In this document: one piece after another, positions 17,564-24,998 of the stretch
Numbering within the stretch: position 1 is the stretch's first letter
How the letters are laid out: every line of letters starts with the position of its first letter
Source of the DNA: Pseudoselenomonas ruminis
Lineage (GTDB): Bacteria; Bacillota; Negativicutes; Selenomonadales; Selenomonadaceae
DNA length: 37,570 bases
Reading direction: 5' to 3'
NCBI RefSeq assembly: GCF_008271295.1
Contig: NZ_VTOY01000018.1
Location: 1-37,570, forward strand
Translations under genes and position numbers: made by a program
The notes under the pieces: model-generated
What the model was told of the DNA's origin: nothing
Database searches by the model: none
What the model saw: only the letters and a program-made list of their open reading frames with translations

Positions 17564-18346
17564 ATGGGCGATGAAGCTTTCGGGGCGGATATACTTCAGG
17601 AAATCATGGGGCATATCAGTGAGGGGATTTGCCTTCTCAATGAGTCAGGGGAGATTCTTGATATCAATCGTGCTGGTCTTGCTATTATGGAAAACACCCG
17701 TGATGCATGTTTGAACCTACAGTTTGGGGATGCTTTTCATTGTGAGAACAGTTTGGAGCGTGGCTGTGGTCATGGGGGTGTTTGCCGCCACTGCCCGGTA
17801 CGCAAGAATCTTGAAGCGGCAATCATGGAGGATTCGTTTAGCAGCGAGTTTACCGTTAGAATGTATAGCGCACGCCGCAGCCGGGGCGTTTGGCTGCGGC
17901 TTAGCGTTTCGCAGATAAAAAGCCCGGCGGGGAAACGGATTCTCATCGTGCTGACGGATGATACGGACCGTAAGGACGATGAACGCCGGCTCGGACAGGC
18001 GCAAGCCAGGGCCGATGAGGCGGAAGAGATGAAGCAGCAGTTCTTGTCGCACAAGAATCACGAAATCCGCACCGCGATAAACGGGATTACCGGTATGCTG
18101 GAACTGATGGGCAGAGAAACCTTGACGGAGAAGCAGCAGCGGTATTGGCAGAATGCGAAGAAGAGTGCAGATGAATTGGTCCGCTTGATCGGAGAATTGT
18201 TTGCGTTCCGGAAGCCAACGGCGGTACCGGAACGGCCGGAGGTCCTTAGGGATGAAGATGAGGCAGAAGTAGAAGCACTTATGAAGTATTGCCTGCATAA
18301 GCTGGAGCAGAGCGAATGGGGAGACAAACCCGAGGTGGAGGGGTAG
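17564..18346 (+). CDS. PAS-HisKA protein lacking the kinase ATPase domain
   Basis: Cytoplasmic protein of 260 residues. A PAS domain (about 8-135) contains a cysteine cluster C60, C68, C74 and C77 in a Gly-rich loop, which may bind a metal or Fe-S centre or act as a redox switch. A short coiled coil (138-157) leads into a histidine-kinase dimerisation/acceptor domain. The H-box there reads FLSHKNHEIRT with the likely phospho-acceptor H166. A HATPase_c domain should follow but the protein stops about 90 residues later in acidic sequence, and no such domain is visible in any frame before the next gene. It cannot autophosphorylate alone. It lies two bases before a receiver gene. A phosphotransfer or kinase-partner role is inferred. 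Confidence 0.82.
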   Translation: MGDEAFGADILQEIMGHISEGICLLNESGEILDINRAGLAIMENTRDACLNLQFGDAFHCENSLERGCGHGGVCRHCPVRKNLEAAIMEDSFSSEFTVRMYSARRSRGVWLRLSVSQIKSPAGKRILIVLTDDTDRKDDERRLGQAQARADEAEEMKQQFLSHKNHEIRTAINGITGMLELMGRETLTEKQQRYWQNAKKSADELVRLIGELFAFRKPTAVPERPEVLRDEDEAEVEALMKYCLHKLEQSEWGDKPEVEG

Positions 18347-18348
18347 CC

Positions 18349-18756
18349 ATGAAGATACTGATTGCGGAAGATGACCGGCTCAGCCGGACTTTCCTCGAGG
18401 AATTCATGAAGGATTATGGGAGCTGTGATTCGGCTTCGGATGGCATGGAAACGCTGGATTTGATCCTCGAGGCGATAAAGCAGAAGGAGCCATATGATTT
18501 GCTCTGTTTGGATATCATGATGCCGAAGGTCGATGGCTTTAAGGTGCTAAAGGTTATCCGCGGGCTTGAACAGCAGTATAAAGTTCCGCCGGAACAGCGC
18601 ATGAAAATCATCATGATGACGGCGATTGCCGATGTGGACTATGTCGATCAGGCGTTTACCTGTGGCTGTGATGCCTATGCGTCTAAGCCAATCAATATGG
18701 AGAAAGTACAGGAAGTCATGCAGCAGTTGGGGCTGGTTTCTGTATCGCAGGAGTGA
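18349..18756 (+). CDS. CheY-like single-domain response regulator
   Basis: Receiver domain only, 135 residues. The acidic pair is E7-D8-D9, the phosphorylation site D55 in LLCLDIMMPK, the switch Thr T91 in MMTAIAD, and the conserved Lys K113 in ASKPI. There is no output domain, so it acts by protein contact or in a phosphorelay. Start 18349 is chosen for its GGAGGGG ribosome site, which overlaps the end of the upstream PAS-HisKA gene. The two genes are clearly one transcript and probably functional partners. Confidence 0.9.
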   Translation: MKILIAEDDRLSRTFLEEFMKDYGSCDSASDGMETLDLILEAIKQKEPYDLLCLDIMMPKVDGFKVLKVIRGLEQQYKVPPEQRMKIIMMTAIADVDYVDQAFTCGCDAYASKPINMEKVQEVMQQLGLVSVSQE

Positions 18757-18757
18757 C

Positions 18758-18797
18758 AAAACGACCCTGCCGCAAAATCTTGCGGCAGGGTCGTTTT
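18758..18797. terminator. Bidirectional terminator between the receiver and ROK genes
   Basis: AAAACGACCCTGCCGCAA (18758-18775) and TTGCGGCAGGGTCGTTTT (18780-18797) form an 18-bp perfect stem with A and T tails on the two sides. It serves the plus-strand receiver gene and the converging minus-strand ROK gene. Confidence 0.94.
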
Positions 18798-18800
18798 CTG

Positions 18801-19688
18801 TCAGAAATTGTGTTTTGCCATGAGGTTGGAAATGGCACCGAGCAGGTTGGCGTCGTTTCCGTGCTGGCAGGCGATGATGTGCGGGCGGATGCGGGCTACT
18901 TCGGCATCGCGGATGATGTGGTCGAGATGTTTCTCGATGTTTGGAATCAAATCCGCGCGGGAGCTGATTGCACCACCAAGCAGGAAGGCTTCCGGGTCAA
19001 AGATGTACTGGATATTGTAGATGGCGCGGGCCAGATATTCATACATATTTTCGATGTATTGCTGGGCATCTTTGTCGCCGGCTTCGGCCATGGCGTAGAT
19101 TTTTTGTCCGTCCAGTTCGTCGGGGAAAATTTGACGTTGGGCGGACAGCTGGCGGACCAGCGCCCCGGAACAGCCGCTTTCACTCAGGATGTTTTTACGT
19201 TCGCTTACATAAATATAACCGAATTCACCGCCGTGAAGATGGGCGCCATGAATGATTTCCTTATTGTGGACGAGGGCACCGCCAACACCGGTGCCAAGGA
19301 CGAAAAAGGCAACATCCTGATAGTCCTTGCCTGCGCCGGTCCAGACTTCGCCCAGGGCTGCGCAGTTGGCATCATTTTCCATCGCAGCTGGCAGGCCGAG
19401 CTTCTTTTCAAGCTCGGGCAGGATGGGAAAGTCATGGATATAGGGGAGCGCGCTGCTGCCACCGATAATGCCGGTCGTTCCATTTACCGCACCAGGCATG
19501 GAAAAGCCAATGCCGGTGAGGGTATACCGCTCGGCCAGCTTGTTCTTGGCAATCGCCAGCTGGGTATAGAAGTCATCCAGTGTTTCCGGAGTCCGGAAGG
19601 AACCGCGGTCGTAAAATTTGCCGCATTCATCAAGGACGGCAAATTTTACGCTGCTGCCGCCGACATCAAAACCGAGAAAATACATCAT
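18801..19688 (-). CDS. ROK-family sugar kinase
   Basis: Kinase of 295 residues. The N-terminal phosphate loop is FLGFDVGGSSVKFAVLD, and the ROK signature lies around GTGVGGALVHNKEIIHGAHLHGGEFGY, which includes the active-site Asp equivalent in MENDANCAALGE. The zinc motif CXCGXXGCXE of classical glucokinase/NagC proteins is absent. That places it nearer the BglK-like Firmicute sugar kinases, so the sugar cannot be named. ATG 19688 is preferred over 19694 because GGAG abuts the earlier ATG but is six bases from the later one. It appears monocistronic, with no sugar-transport gene nearby. Confidence 0.88.
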   Translation of the reverse strand: MMYFLGFDVGGSSVKFAVLDECGKFYDRGSFRTPETLDDFYTQLAIAKNKLAERYTLTGIGFSMPGAVNGTTGIIGGSSALPYIHDFPILPELEKKLGLPAAMENDANCAALGEVWTGAGKDYQDVAFFVLGTGVGGALVHNKEIIHGAHLHGGEFGYIYVSERKNILSESGCSGALVRQLSAQRQIFPDELDGQKIYAMAEAGDKDAQQYIENMYEYLARAIYNIQYIFDPEAFLLGGAISSRADLIPNIEKHLDHIIRDAEVARIRPHIIACQHGNDANLLGAISNLMAKHNF

Positions 19689-19797
19689 GGCCATCTCCTT
19701 TAATTATTGCTGAGTTCAGCCTATCATAGGAGATGTACTGGTTCAATAGCTTGGGGAAAGCTTGGACGAATGCTTCAGAAGAAACAAGAAAAAACAA

Positions 19798-21084
19798 TTA
19801 TTTTTTGAGACAAGCTTCCATGATGAACTGGTTAGCAAGGACATTCATATTGGCTGAGTTGATGGCAGCAGCCTCGTAAAAGTCCTTCCAGGCGTTGCTG
19901 TATTTCTTCTGCTGGATGTGGGCGACGCCAATCAGATTGCGGGCGTCGGCCGAACGGTCTTCGATTTGCAGGAGCTGTTCCATATCGGCGATGGCTCCCG
20001 TGTAATCTTTGGCTTCGAAACGCATCAGGCCGCGGTTGAACCATCCCTGATTGAGGTTTGGCGTAATCGTCAGCAGAGTATCGTAGTCCTTGCGGGCGAG
20101 TTTTTTATTGCCGAGTTTGCCGGCGGTGAGGGCATGGTTATAAAGGGCTTCGCCAGACTGCGGTTCAAAGACCATGGCTTGGGAGAAATCCTTGAGGGCA
20201 GCGGTATAATCGCCGCGGTTATACCAGACAATGCCGCGGTAAATGTAGGAGGAAGCCTCATCGGGGGCGCTCTTGACTTTGCGGTTGCCGGCATCGAGCG
20301 CGGCATCCGATGCGTCTGGTGCCTGTGCCTGACGCCAGAGGCTCAAGATTTCCTGACCGTAGTTTTTGCCCGGAACGGCCCAGGCACCGTTGAGGCCAGT
20401 CCATTTGAGGACTTTGCCGTGAAGGTCCGGGCGGTTGCGGACTACATGCCAGTAGCGGGGGTCGACAATGGCGATGGACGGTTTTTCTACGCGGGTGTAG
20501 GCCAGCAGGTGCTGGATATGCGCGCGGACGCCAAGCTGTGCCGTGGCAAAGCTGTGGCCGGGTTCGTGATTGCCCGTGGCGCCGAGACCACAGAAGTTAT
20601 TCTGCTTAGGCGAAACGTCGCCGCCGTAGCCAAAGAAACCCGTTTCCTTGATGGCCTGGCATAAAGCAACGTCCGGGCGGATGCCTTCGCGGCCGGCTTC
20701 CTGATAGTAGTAGTTTACGATATCTTCAACACTGCAGGTAAGCTTCGGTTTGGCATTGTGCTTTTTGATGAAGCTTATCATCTGTTCCTGCGTGGCCTCG
20801 GCAGGCCCCATAATGGAAATCGTGTCGGGAGCTGCATCGACGGTCATCATCGGTGAATTAAAAGCCGGTGCGATTTTCCAATGCACCTGGGAAATCGCTT
20901 TTTTATTGACATCTCCGGGCATTTCTTTCGAAAAGTCCGGACGGTCCGGCAGCGTGCGGTTGGCAACCGGCGTGCTGGCCACCTGAGGAGACGCGGAAGC
21001 GGCTTCGGTGACAGATGGCTGGAAACTTACGGCCAGCAGGCTGCAGCTGAGCGACGCAGCCAAAAGAGAACGACGGAAACGCAT
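19798..21084 (-). CDS. Exported glucosaminidase with C-terminal TPR repeats
   Basis: Secreted or envelope-located protein of 428 residues. The signal peptide spans about 1-29 (RFRR n-region, cut after TEA). Residues about 115-260 form a glucosaminidase (PF01832-type) peptidoglycan hydrolase, with YYQEAGREGIRPDVALCQAIKETGFF. E147 in IKETGFF is the likely catalytic acid, and NNFCGLG and GVRAHIQHLLAY follow. The last 150 residues are at least four TPR units (YIYRGIVWYNRGDYTAALKD, ALYNHALTAGKLGN, WFNRGLMRFEAKDY). Hydrolase-TPR fusion suggests recruitment to a cell-wall or division complex. The ribosome site GGAGG supports the start. Only 26 bases separate it from the hairpin following the tRNA gene. 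Confidence 0.88.
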   Translation of the reverse strand: MRFRRSLLAASLSCSLLAVSFQPSVTEAASASPQVASTPVANRTLPDRPDFSKEMPGDVNKKAISQVHWKIAPAFNSPMMTVDAAPDTISIMGPAEATQEQMISFIKKHNAKPKLTCSVEDIVNYYYQEAGREGIRPDVALCQAIKETGFFGYGGDVSPKQNNFCGLGATGNHEPGHSFATAQLGVRAHIQHLLAYTRVEKPSIAIVDPRYWHVVRNRPDLHGKVLKWTGLNGAWAVPGKNYGQEILSLWRQAQAPDASDAALDAGNRKVKSAPDEASSYIYRGIVWYNRGDYTAALKDFSQAMVFEPQSGEALYNHALTAGKLGNKKLARKDYDTLLTITPNLNQGWFNRGLMRFEAKDYTGAIADMEQLLQIEDRSADARNLIGVAHIQQKKYSNAWKDFYEAAAINSANMNVLANQFIMEACLKK

Positions 21085-21110
21085 AATAGTACCTCCAGAA
21101 AAATGGTAAC

Positions 21111-21141
21111 AAAAAAACTCCATGACGAACGCCATGGAGTT
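21111..21141 (-). terminator. Terminator between tRNA-Gly and the glucosaminidase gene
   Basis: On the minus strand AACTCCATG and CATGGAGTT form a perfect 9-bp stem followed by seven T residues. It ends the tRNA transcript. Because it lies so close to the next start codon, expression of the glucosaminidase requires read-through or a promoter overlapping this hairpin or the tRNA. Confidence 0.88.
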
Positions 21142-21152
21142 AAAATTTCAAT

Positions 21153-21226
21153 TGGAGCGGGTAATGGGAATCGAACCCACCTCTCTAGCTTGGGAAGCTG
21201 GCATTCTACCGATGAACTATACCCGC
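21153..21226 (-). tRNA. tRNA-Gly (anticodon CCC)
   Basis: 74 bases including an encoded CCA end. The acceptor arm is GCGGGTA pairing with TACCCGC, the D-arm GTTC/GAAT, the anticodon loop TTCCCAA with anticodon CCC (reads GGG), and the T-loop TTCGATT is standard. The anticodon stem CCAGC/GCTAG has a C-A mismatch at the 28-42 pair, which is unusual. A possible promoter lies upstream on the minus strand: TTGCAT (21267-21262), 17 bases, then TAAACT (21244-21239). Confidence 0.95.
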
Positions 21227-21260
21227 ATCGACTTTTATAGTTTAGCATCTTTGGGAAGAA

Positions 21261-21307
21261 AATGCAAGAATTTTGCACACGGTGGTATGCGTAAAAATTC
21301 TTGCATT
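21261..21307 (-). terminator. Terminator of the XRE regulator gene
   Basis: AATGCAAGAATTTT (21261-21274) and AAAATTCTTGCATT (21294-21307) are perfect 14-bp arms. On the minus strand the stem begins at the regulator's stop codon and is followed by TTTCTT. The distal arm also supplies the presumed -35 box of the tRNA gene. Confidence 0.82.
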
Positions 21308-21635
21308 ATGGTGTTTTGAAAAACAGTTCTACTACGGCTGATAACTTTTGCCGCTCTTCATCGGTAGGGGGACGTCCGAAAATTTGATAGTCTCCATTAC
21401 GCAGGAAATTAGTTAAATCGGGCAAAGTGTTGGGATCTTTTGGGTGATGGTCCAGTAGAAAGTCTAAGGACACTTCAAAGTAATCGGCTAACTTTATCAG
21501 CATGTCAATATCTGGTTCATTGACGCCACACTCATATCGATTGTAGGTATTGGGCTTTATTTGCAGGGCTTCAGCGATTTCTTTTTGTTTTATGTCAGAA
21601 TCTTCGCGTAGTGCCCGTAGTCGCTTTGTAAACAT
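21306..21635 (-). CDS. XRE-family helix-turn-helix regulator
   Basis: DNA-binding protein of 109 residues. Residues 3-58 form a classic Cro/CI-type HTH (RLRALREDSDIKQKEIAEAL, then KPNTYNRYECGVNEPDID with the usual LIKLADYFEVSLDFLL tail). The remaining 50 residues are a short uncharacterised C-terminal part. Start 21635 has GGAG eight bases upstream. It is divergent from the O-acetyltransferase genes, so it may regulate them or itself. A partly palindromic stretch at about 21678-21701 could be its operator. Confidence 0.85.
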   Translation of the reverse strand: MFTKRLRALREDSDIKQKEIAEALQIKPNTYNRYECGVNEPDIDMLIKLADYFEVSLDFLLDHHPKDPNTLPDLTNFLRNGDYQIFGRPPTDEERQKLSAVVELFFKTP

Positions 21636-21715
21636 CGGTAAATCTCCTTTTGCCTTTAAGTCTAGCAAAGAAGGAGATTTCTACTTCAAAAAGTGATGAA
21701 ACAGGAATTTATACA

Positions 21716-21743
21716 TTGAAAAATCCTAAAATATAGATATACT
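21716..21743 (+). promoter_or_regulatory. Predicted promoter of the O-acetyltransferase pair
   Basis: TTGAAA (21716-21721), a 16-bp spacer and TATACT (21738-21743), about 55 bases before the first start codon. Confidence 0.6.
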
Positions 21744-21798
21744 AAGTTAAGGGAATGATAGAAAAATTTACCACTAAGTGCTATGGGAGGCGTTCTGT

Positions 21799-23172
21799 TT
21801 GGTTTTTTCATCCACAGTGTTTTTATTCCTGTTTCTGCCGTTGACTTTGTGTATATATTACAATCCTTGGATAAAGGGAAGACGATGTCGCAATGTTTTC
21901 CTGCTGTTGGTTAGTTTATTGTTCTACGCATGGGGAGAGCCAGTGTTTGTGTTCCTGATGCTTTTGTCCATTGGCGTTGGGTATCTGGTGGGACGGCATT
22001 TGCAAGGGACAAGGCGCAAGTGGTGGCTAGGAGCAGGTGTGACTTTTCATGTGGGTTTGCTCTTTGTCTTTAAGTATCTGACTTTTGTGTTGGGACAGTT
22101 GGGGCTATTGGTGGGGCGTTTGGAGGGCTTTGCTATTGCTCTGCCCATTGGTATTTCCTTTTTCACGTTTCAACTTTTGTCGTATCTTTTTGACGTTTAC
22201 TATGGCAAGGCTGTGGCTCAGAGGAATATCCTGAACCTGGGGCTTTACGTGGCGCTGTTCCCGCAGCTCATTGCGGGGCCAATCGTGCGCTATGATGCCA
22301 TTGCTGCAGAAATCATGGGACGTCGGGAAAACCTTACAGACTTTAGTGAAGGCATGATGCGTTTTATCTATGGCTTGGCGAAAAAAGTGTTGATTGCCAA
22401 TTATATGGGGCAGCTGGCAGATACCGTTTTTGCCATGGAGGGAAGCCTTTCTGTGGGGACGGCATGGCTAGGTGCGATTGCCTATACTTTGCAGATATAC
22501 TTTGACTTTTCCGGTTACTCGGATATGGCTATTGGATTAGGGCGAATGTTTGGTTTCCATTTTGCCGAGAACTTCAATTATCCATATATTGCCCGAAGTG
22601 CTACGGAATTTTGGCGGCGTTGGCATATTTCTCTGGGCTCATGGTTCCGCGATTATGTCTATATTCCCTTGGGAGGCAATCGTTGTCCCAAGTGGCACTG
22701 GGTGCTGAACCTTTTTGCTGTGTGGGCATTGACTGGTATTTGGCATGGAGCCAACTATACATTCTTGGTTTGGGGCTTGTTTTATTTTGTCCTTTTGCTG
22801 TTGGAAAAATTTACCCATTTGCCAGAAAAACTGGGGATTTTTGCGCATGTATATGCCTTGGTGGCGGTTATGGTGGGTTGGGTAATGTTCCGTTCGGCAA
22901 ACCTTGGTGCAGGCTTGCATTACATCGGTATGTTGTTTGGTATAGGGAGTATTGGTCTTGCGGATGAATATTTCTGGCTTTATTTCAGTCAGACTGCCAG
23001 TGTACTGTTGACAGGCATTATCTTTTCCTTGCCGGTGGTGCCATGGTTGAAAAAACATGGTGGCAGGTTTGTGGAAAATATCGAGCCAGTGGCGACGTTG
23101 GGATTATTCTTGTTGACCTTAGTGGTTACGGTAAGTGCCAGCTATAATCCATTTATTTACTTCAATTTCTAA
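21799..23172 (+). CDS. MBOAT O-acyltransferase, AlgI-like
   Basis: Integral membrane protein of 457 residues with about 10-12 helices. AlgI/DltB-type proteins move acetyl groups across the membrane for O-acetylation of extracellular polysaccharides. It starts at TTG 21799, eight bases after GGGAGG, giving the typical family start MVFSSTVFLFLFLP. Family landmarks are PQLIAGPIVRY, FWRRWHISLGSWFRDYVYIPLGG (in which H276 is conserved) and LTGIWHGANYTFLVWG with the catalytic H316. It is followed 12 bases later by an AlgJ/AlgX-like gene, its expected partner. No glycan-synthesis genes accompany it, so the acceptor polymer is unknown. Base composition is lower in GC than the flanking regions. Confidence 0.9.
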   Translation: MVFSSTVFLFLFLPLTLCIYYNPWIKGRRCRNVFLLLVSLLFYAWGEPVFVFLMLLSIGVGYLVGRHLQGTRRKWWLGAGVTFHVGLLFVFKYLTFVLGQLGLLVGRLEGFAIALPIGISFFTFQLLSYLFDVYYGKAVAQRNILNLGLYVALFPQLIAGPIVRYDAIAAEIMGRRENLTDFSEGMMRFIYGLAKKVLIANYMGQLADTVFAMEGSLSVGTAWLGAIAYTLQIYFDFSGYSDMAIGLGRMFGFHFAENFNYPYIARSATEFWRRWHISLGSWFRDYVYIPLGGNRCPKWHWVLNLFAVWALTGIWHGANYTFLVWGLFYFVLLLLEKFTHLPEKLGIFAHVYALVAVMVGWVMFRSANLGAGLHYIGMLFGIGSIGLADEYFWLYFSQTASVLLTGIIFSLPVVPWLKKHGGRFVENIEPVATLGLFLLTLVVTVSASYNPFIYFNF

Positions 23173-23184
23173 GGAGGAGCAGGG

Positions 23185-24540
23185 ATGCGAAAGTTTAATA
23201 TTCGGCAGGGGCTGATGCTTTGTGCATCTGGCTTGCTGGTGATGGTAATGTTGACTGTGTTTATGCGATTGGGGACAACTCATATCATGGTTAAGCGGGC
23301 GCATATGGATAATGTGGTTACGCAGACAATTCTCTATGATAATGCCGATTTGCAAATGGAGAAGAAAGAAGTTGATAGAAAAATTGATTGGGAGAAAGCA
23401 TATCCGTTTTCTGATATTGATCGTGTGAAAAAGAAGGAATGGTTGACTACAAGGAAAATAGAGGATAAAGCCGAACAAGTCGAAAAGAAAATCGGCGATT
23501 GGACGAGCAAATACTTGCTTGGCTATTATAAACTGGCAGAGGCTGGGCGTGGATATACAGAAAAAATCGGCTGGGGGTTAATTAGCCCCCAGCAGGAAGT
23601 GATATCGTTAGGAAATGGCTATTGGTCATTCGTTTATCCGAAAGATAGCAGCGCTATCCGAGAAAAAGCAGATTCCTTAATTGAGTTAGCGCAAAATGTG
23701 GAGGCAAATGGAGGGCGGTTTATATATATTCAGGCACCTTTTAAGGTAGATCCCTATGGGGATTGTGGTATTAATGGCATGTTTGATTTTTCTAATCAGA
23801 ATTGTGATGATTTGTTGGGACAGTTGCAGGCACGTAGTATAGCAACTATGGATTTGCGACAGGACTTGCATAGTTGGGCACAGGCGGAGCAATTAAGTTA
23901 TCATGAATACTTCTTTCGTACGGATCATCACTGGAAGCCGGAGACTGCCTTGCGGGCGGCGAAAGTAGTGGGAGAAAGATTATGTGAGTATGGTATTCCG
24001 GTAGATGGTCAGCACTATGATTTACATGATTTTGATGTGGAGGTGTTGCCGGAGTTCTTTTTAGGGAGTGAGGGGAAAAGAGTTACCTTGTCTAGGGCAT
24101 TGCCGGATAATTTTGCAATATTACATCCGAAATTCGCTACGAAAATCACATTAGACATTCCAGAAAAAAACATTCACGATACTGGAGATTTTGAACTTGC
24201 TTATGATAAGACGCGTGTGGAGCGGTGTGATTATTATCATCTGAATCCGTATGGCATGTATGGTTATGGTGATAGACAGGTCATGAATATTGAAAATTTG
24301 CTGCTTCCGGTAACCGATAAAAAGGTTTTGTTAATTAGAGACTCATTCTGTGATACGATGGCACCCTTTTTGGCTTTGGGAATCCGTAATTTAATGACTC
24401 TTGATGTGCGTCATTTCACTGGCAGTGTTAAAACTTATATTGCTACACATAAACCGGATGTGGTGATTGTGATGTATACAGGCTCGCTGTCAGGTGGAAT
24501 TGAGTGGGGAACCCATAAAGATAAATTCGATTTTCGATAA
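23185..24540 (+). CDS. AlgJ/AlgX-like SGNH acetyltransferase
   Basis: Membrane-anchored extracytoplasmic protein of 451 residues. One N-terminal helix (about 9-28) is followed by a charged helical region (55-105) and an SGNH-hydrolase-like domain. The probable catalytic residues are D247 and H249 in FRTDHHW and S387 in LLIRDSFCD, matching the DXH and GDS/GTS motifs of AlgJ and AlgX. The glycine before the Asp-Ser is replaced by Arg. It is expected to receive acetyl groups from the adjacent MBOAT protein and pass them to a polysaccharide. Codon use is AT-rich (many TTA, AGA and ATA codons). A GGAGGAG ribosome site precedes the ATG. Confidence 0.87.
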   Translation: MRKFNIRQGLMLCASGLLVMVMLTVFMRLGTTHIMVKRAHMDNVVTQTILYDNADLQMEKKEVDRKIDWEKAYPFSDIDRVKKKEWLTTRKIEDKAEQVEKKIGDWTSKYLLGYYKLAEAGRGYTEKIGWGLISPQQEVISLGNGYWSFVYPKDSSAIREKADSLIELAQNVEANGGRFIYIQAPFKVDPYGDCGINGMFDFSNQNCDDLLGQLQARSIATMDLRQDLHSWAQAEQLSYHEYFFRTDHHWKPETALRAAKVVGERLCEYGIPVDGQHYDLHDFDVEVLPEFFLGSEGKRVTLSRALPDNFAILHPKFATKITLDIPEKNIHDTGDFELAYDKTRVERCDYYHLNPYGMYGYGDRQVMNIENLLLPVTDKKVLLIRDSFCDTMAPFLALGIRNLMTLDVRHFTGSVKTYIATHKPDVVIVMYTGSLSGGIEWGTHKDKFDFR

Positions 24541-24552
24541 ACTACCATGAGA

Positions 24553-24596
24553 AAAAGCTCCATCAGTACAGCTAGTAGTTAAATGATGGAGCTTTT
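24553..24596 (+). terminator. Terminator of the O-acetyltransferase pair
   Basis: AAAAGCTCCATCA (24553-24565) and TGATGGAGCTTTT (24584-24596) form a perfect 13-bp stem. The -35 box of the next promoter overlaps its T-tail. Confidence 0.9.
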
Positions 24597-24623
24597 GACT
24601 TTATATAGGCGTATCGGTATAAT
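24595..24623 (+). promoter_or_regulatory. Strong promoter of the small membrane-protein mRNA
   Basis: TTGACT (24595-24600), 17 bases and TATAAT (24618-24623). Transcription should begin near 24630, right at the sequence GAGCAAG, which has a complement at 25082-25088. Confidence 0.8.
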
Positions 24624-24630
24624 GTACGCA

Positions 24631-24752
24631 GAGCAAGTAACCATGATTGGTACGGAGCAATGACGGCTGTTGGGACTCCGGTGTTTTTATATAGAGACAC
24701 TATCCGGAAAGGAGGAAACTCCAGAACGGAAGGAGGTGCATGGTTCATGCAC
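24631..24752 (+). promoter_or_regulatory. Structured 5' leader of the small membrane-protein mRNA
   Basis: In order the leader holds: GAGCAAG (24631-24637); a small hairpin ACCA/TGGT; CAATGACGGCTG (24658-24669); a stem-loop closed by CCGG/CCGG around GTGTTTTT/AGAGACAC; GGAG-GAAA-CTCC, a tetraloop hairpin that hides a GGAGG; and GTGCATG-GTT-CATGCAC (24736-24752), which places the start codon in a perfect 7-bp stem. The dense structure indicates translational control. Confidence 0.6.
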
Positions 24753-24998
24753 AAGCAAGGCTATCTGATTCAGCTGATAAAGACAGTCTTCCCCAACCCG
24801 ACTTGGCGGCAAATAATGGCAACGATAATAATCGTTTGGTGTTTGCTGATACTGACCTTTGCGGGGCTAGGCATATTTAATGTGCATATAGCTAACAATG
24901 TGCTGTATCTGGCAGGTATCACGTTGGTTGGTCGTGGGTTGAAATATGTTTTTGGGCATGAAAAAACCGCCCCACCAGGCGGTCCTTCACAAAAATAA
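24747..24998 (+). CDS. Small membrane protein, candidate type I toxin
   Basis: 83-residue protein that I do not recognise. Residues 1-20 are amphipathic and basic, 22-45 form one strong membrane helix (IMATIIIVWCLLILTFAGLGIF), and 49-63 form a second weaker hydrophobic stretch. The tail is polar (HEKTAPPGGPSQK). Codons 74-79 coincide with the stem-loop that terminates an RNA from the opposite strand. The ATG is 10 bases after AAGGAGG and sits in a 7-bp hairpin. A strong promoter (24595) drives it. The size, helix, hidden start and antisense RNA all resemble type I toxins. A plain small membrane protein or phage-derived holin-like protein is the alternative. Confidence 0.55.
   Translation: MHKQGYLIQLIKTVFPNPTWRQIMATIIIVWCLLILTFAGLGIFNVHIANNVLYLAGITLVGRGLKYVFGHEKTAPPGGPSQK
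24960..24985 (-). terminator. Terminator of the antisense RNA
   Basis: On the minus strand ACCGCC, a 6-base loop, GGCGGT and six T. It lies inside the 3' end of the plus-strand coding frame. Confidence 0.85.

Noticed and set aside
17564-18346. Frameshifted full histidine kinase
   Set aside because: No HATPase N, G1 or G2 box sequence appears in any frame between the H-box and the receiver gene, and the spacing leaves no room for one.
21153-21226. tRNA-Gly as an integration site (attachment site) for the AT-rich island
   Set aside because: I found no second copy of the tRNA 3' end within the window and no integrase gene.
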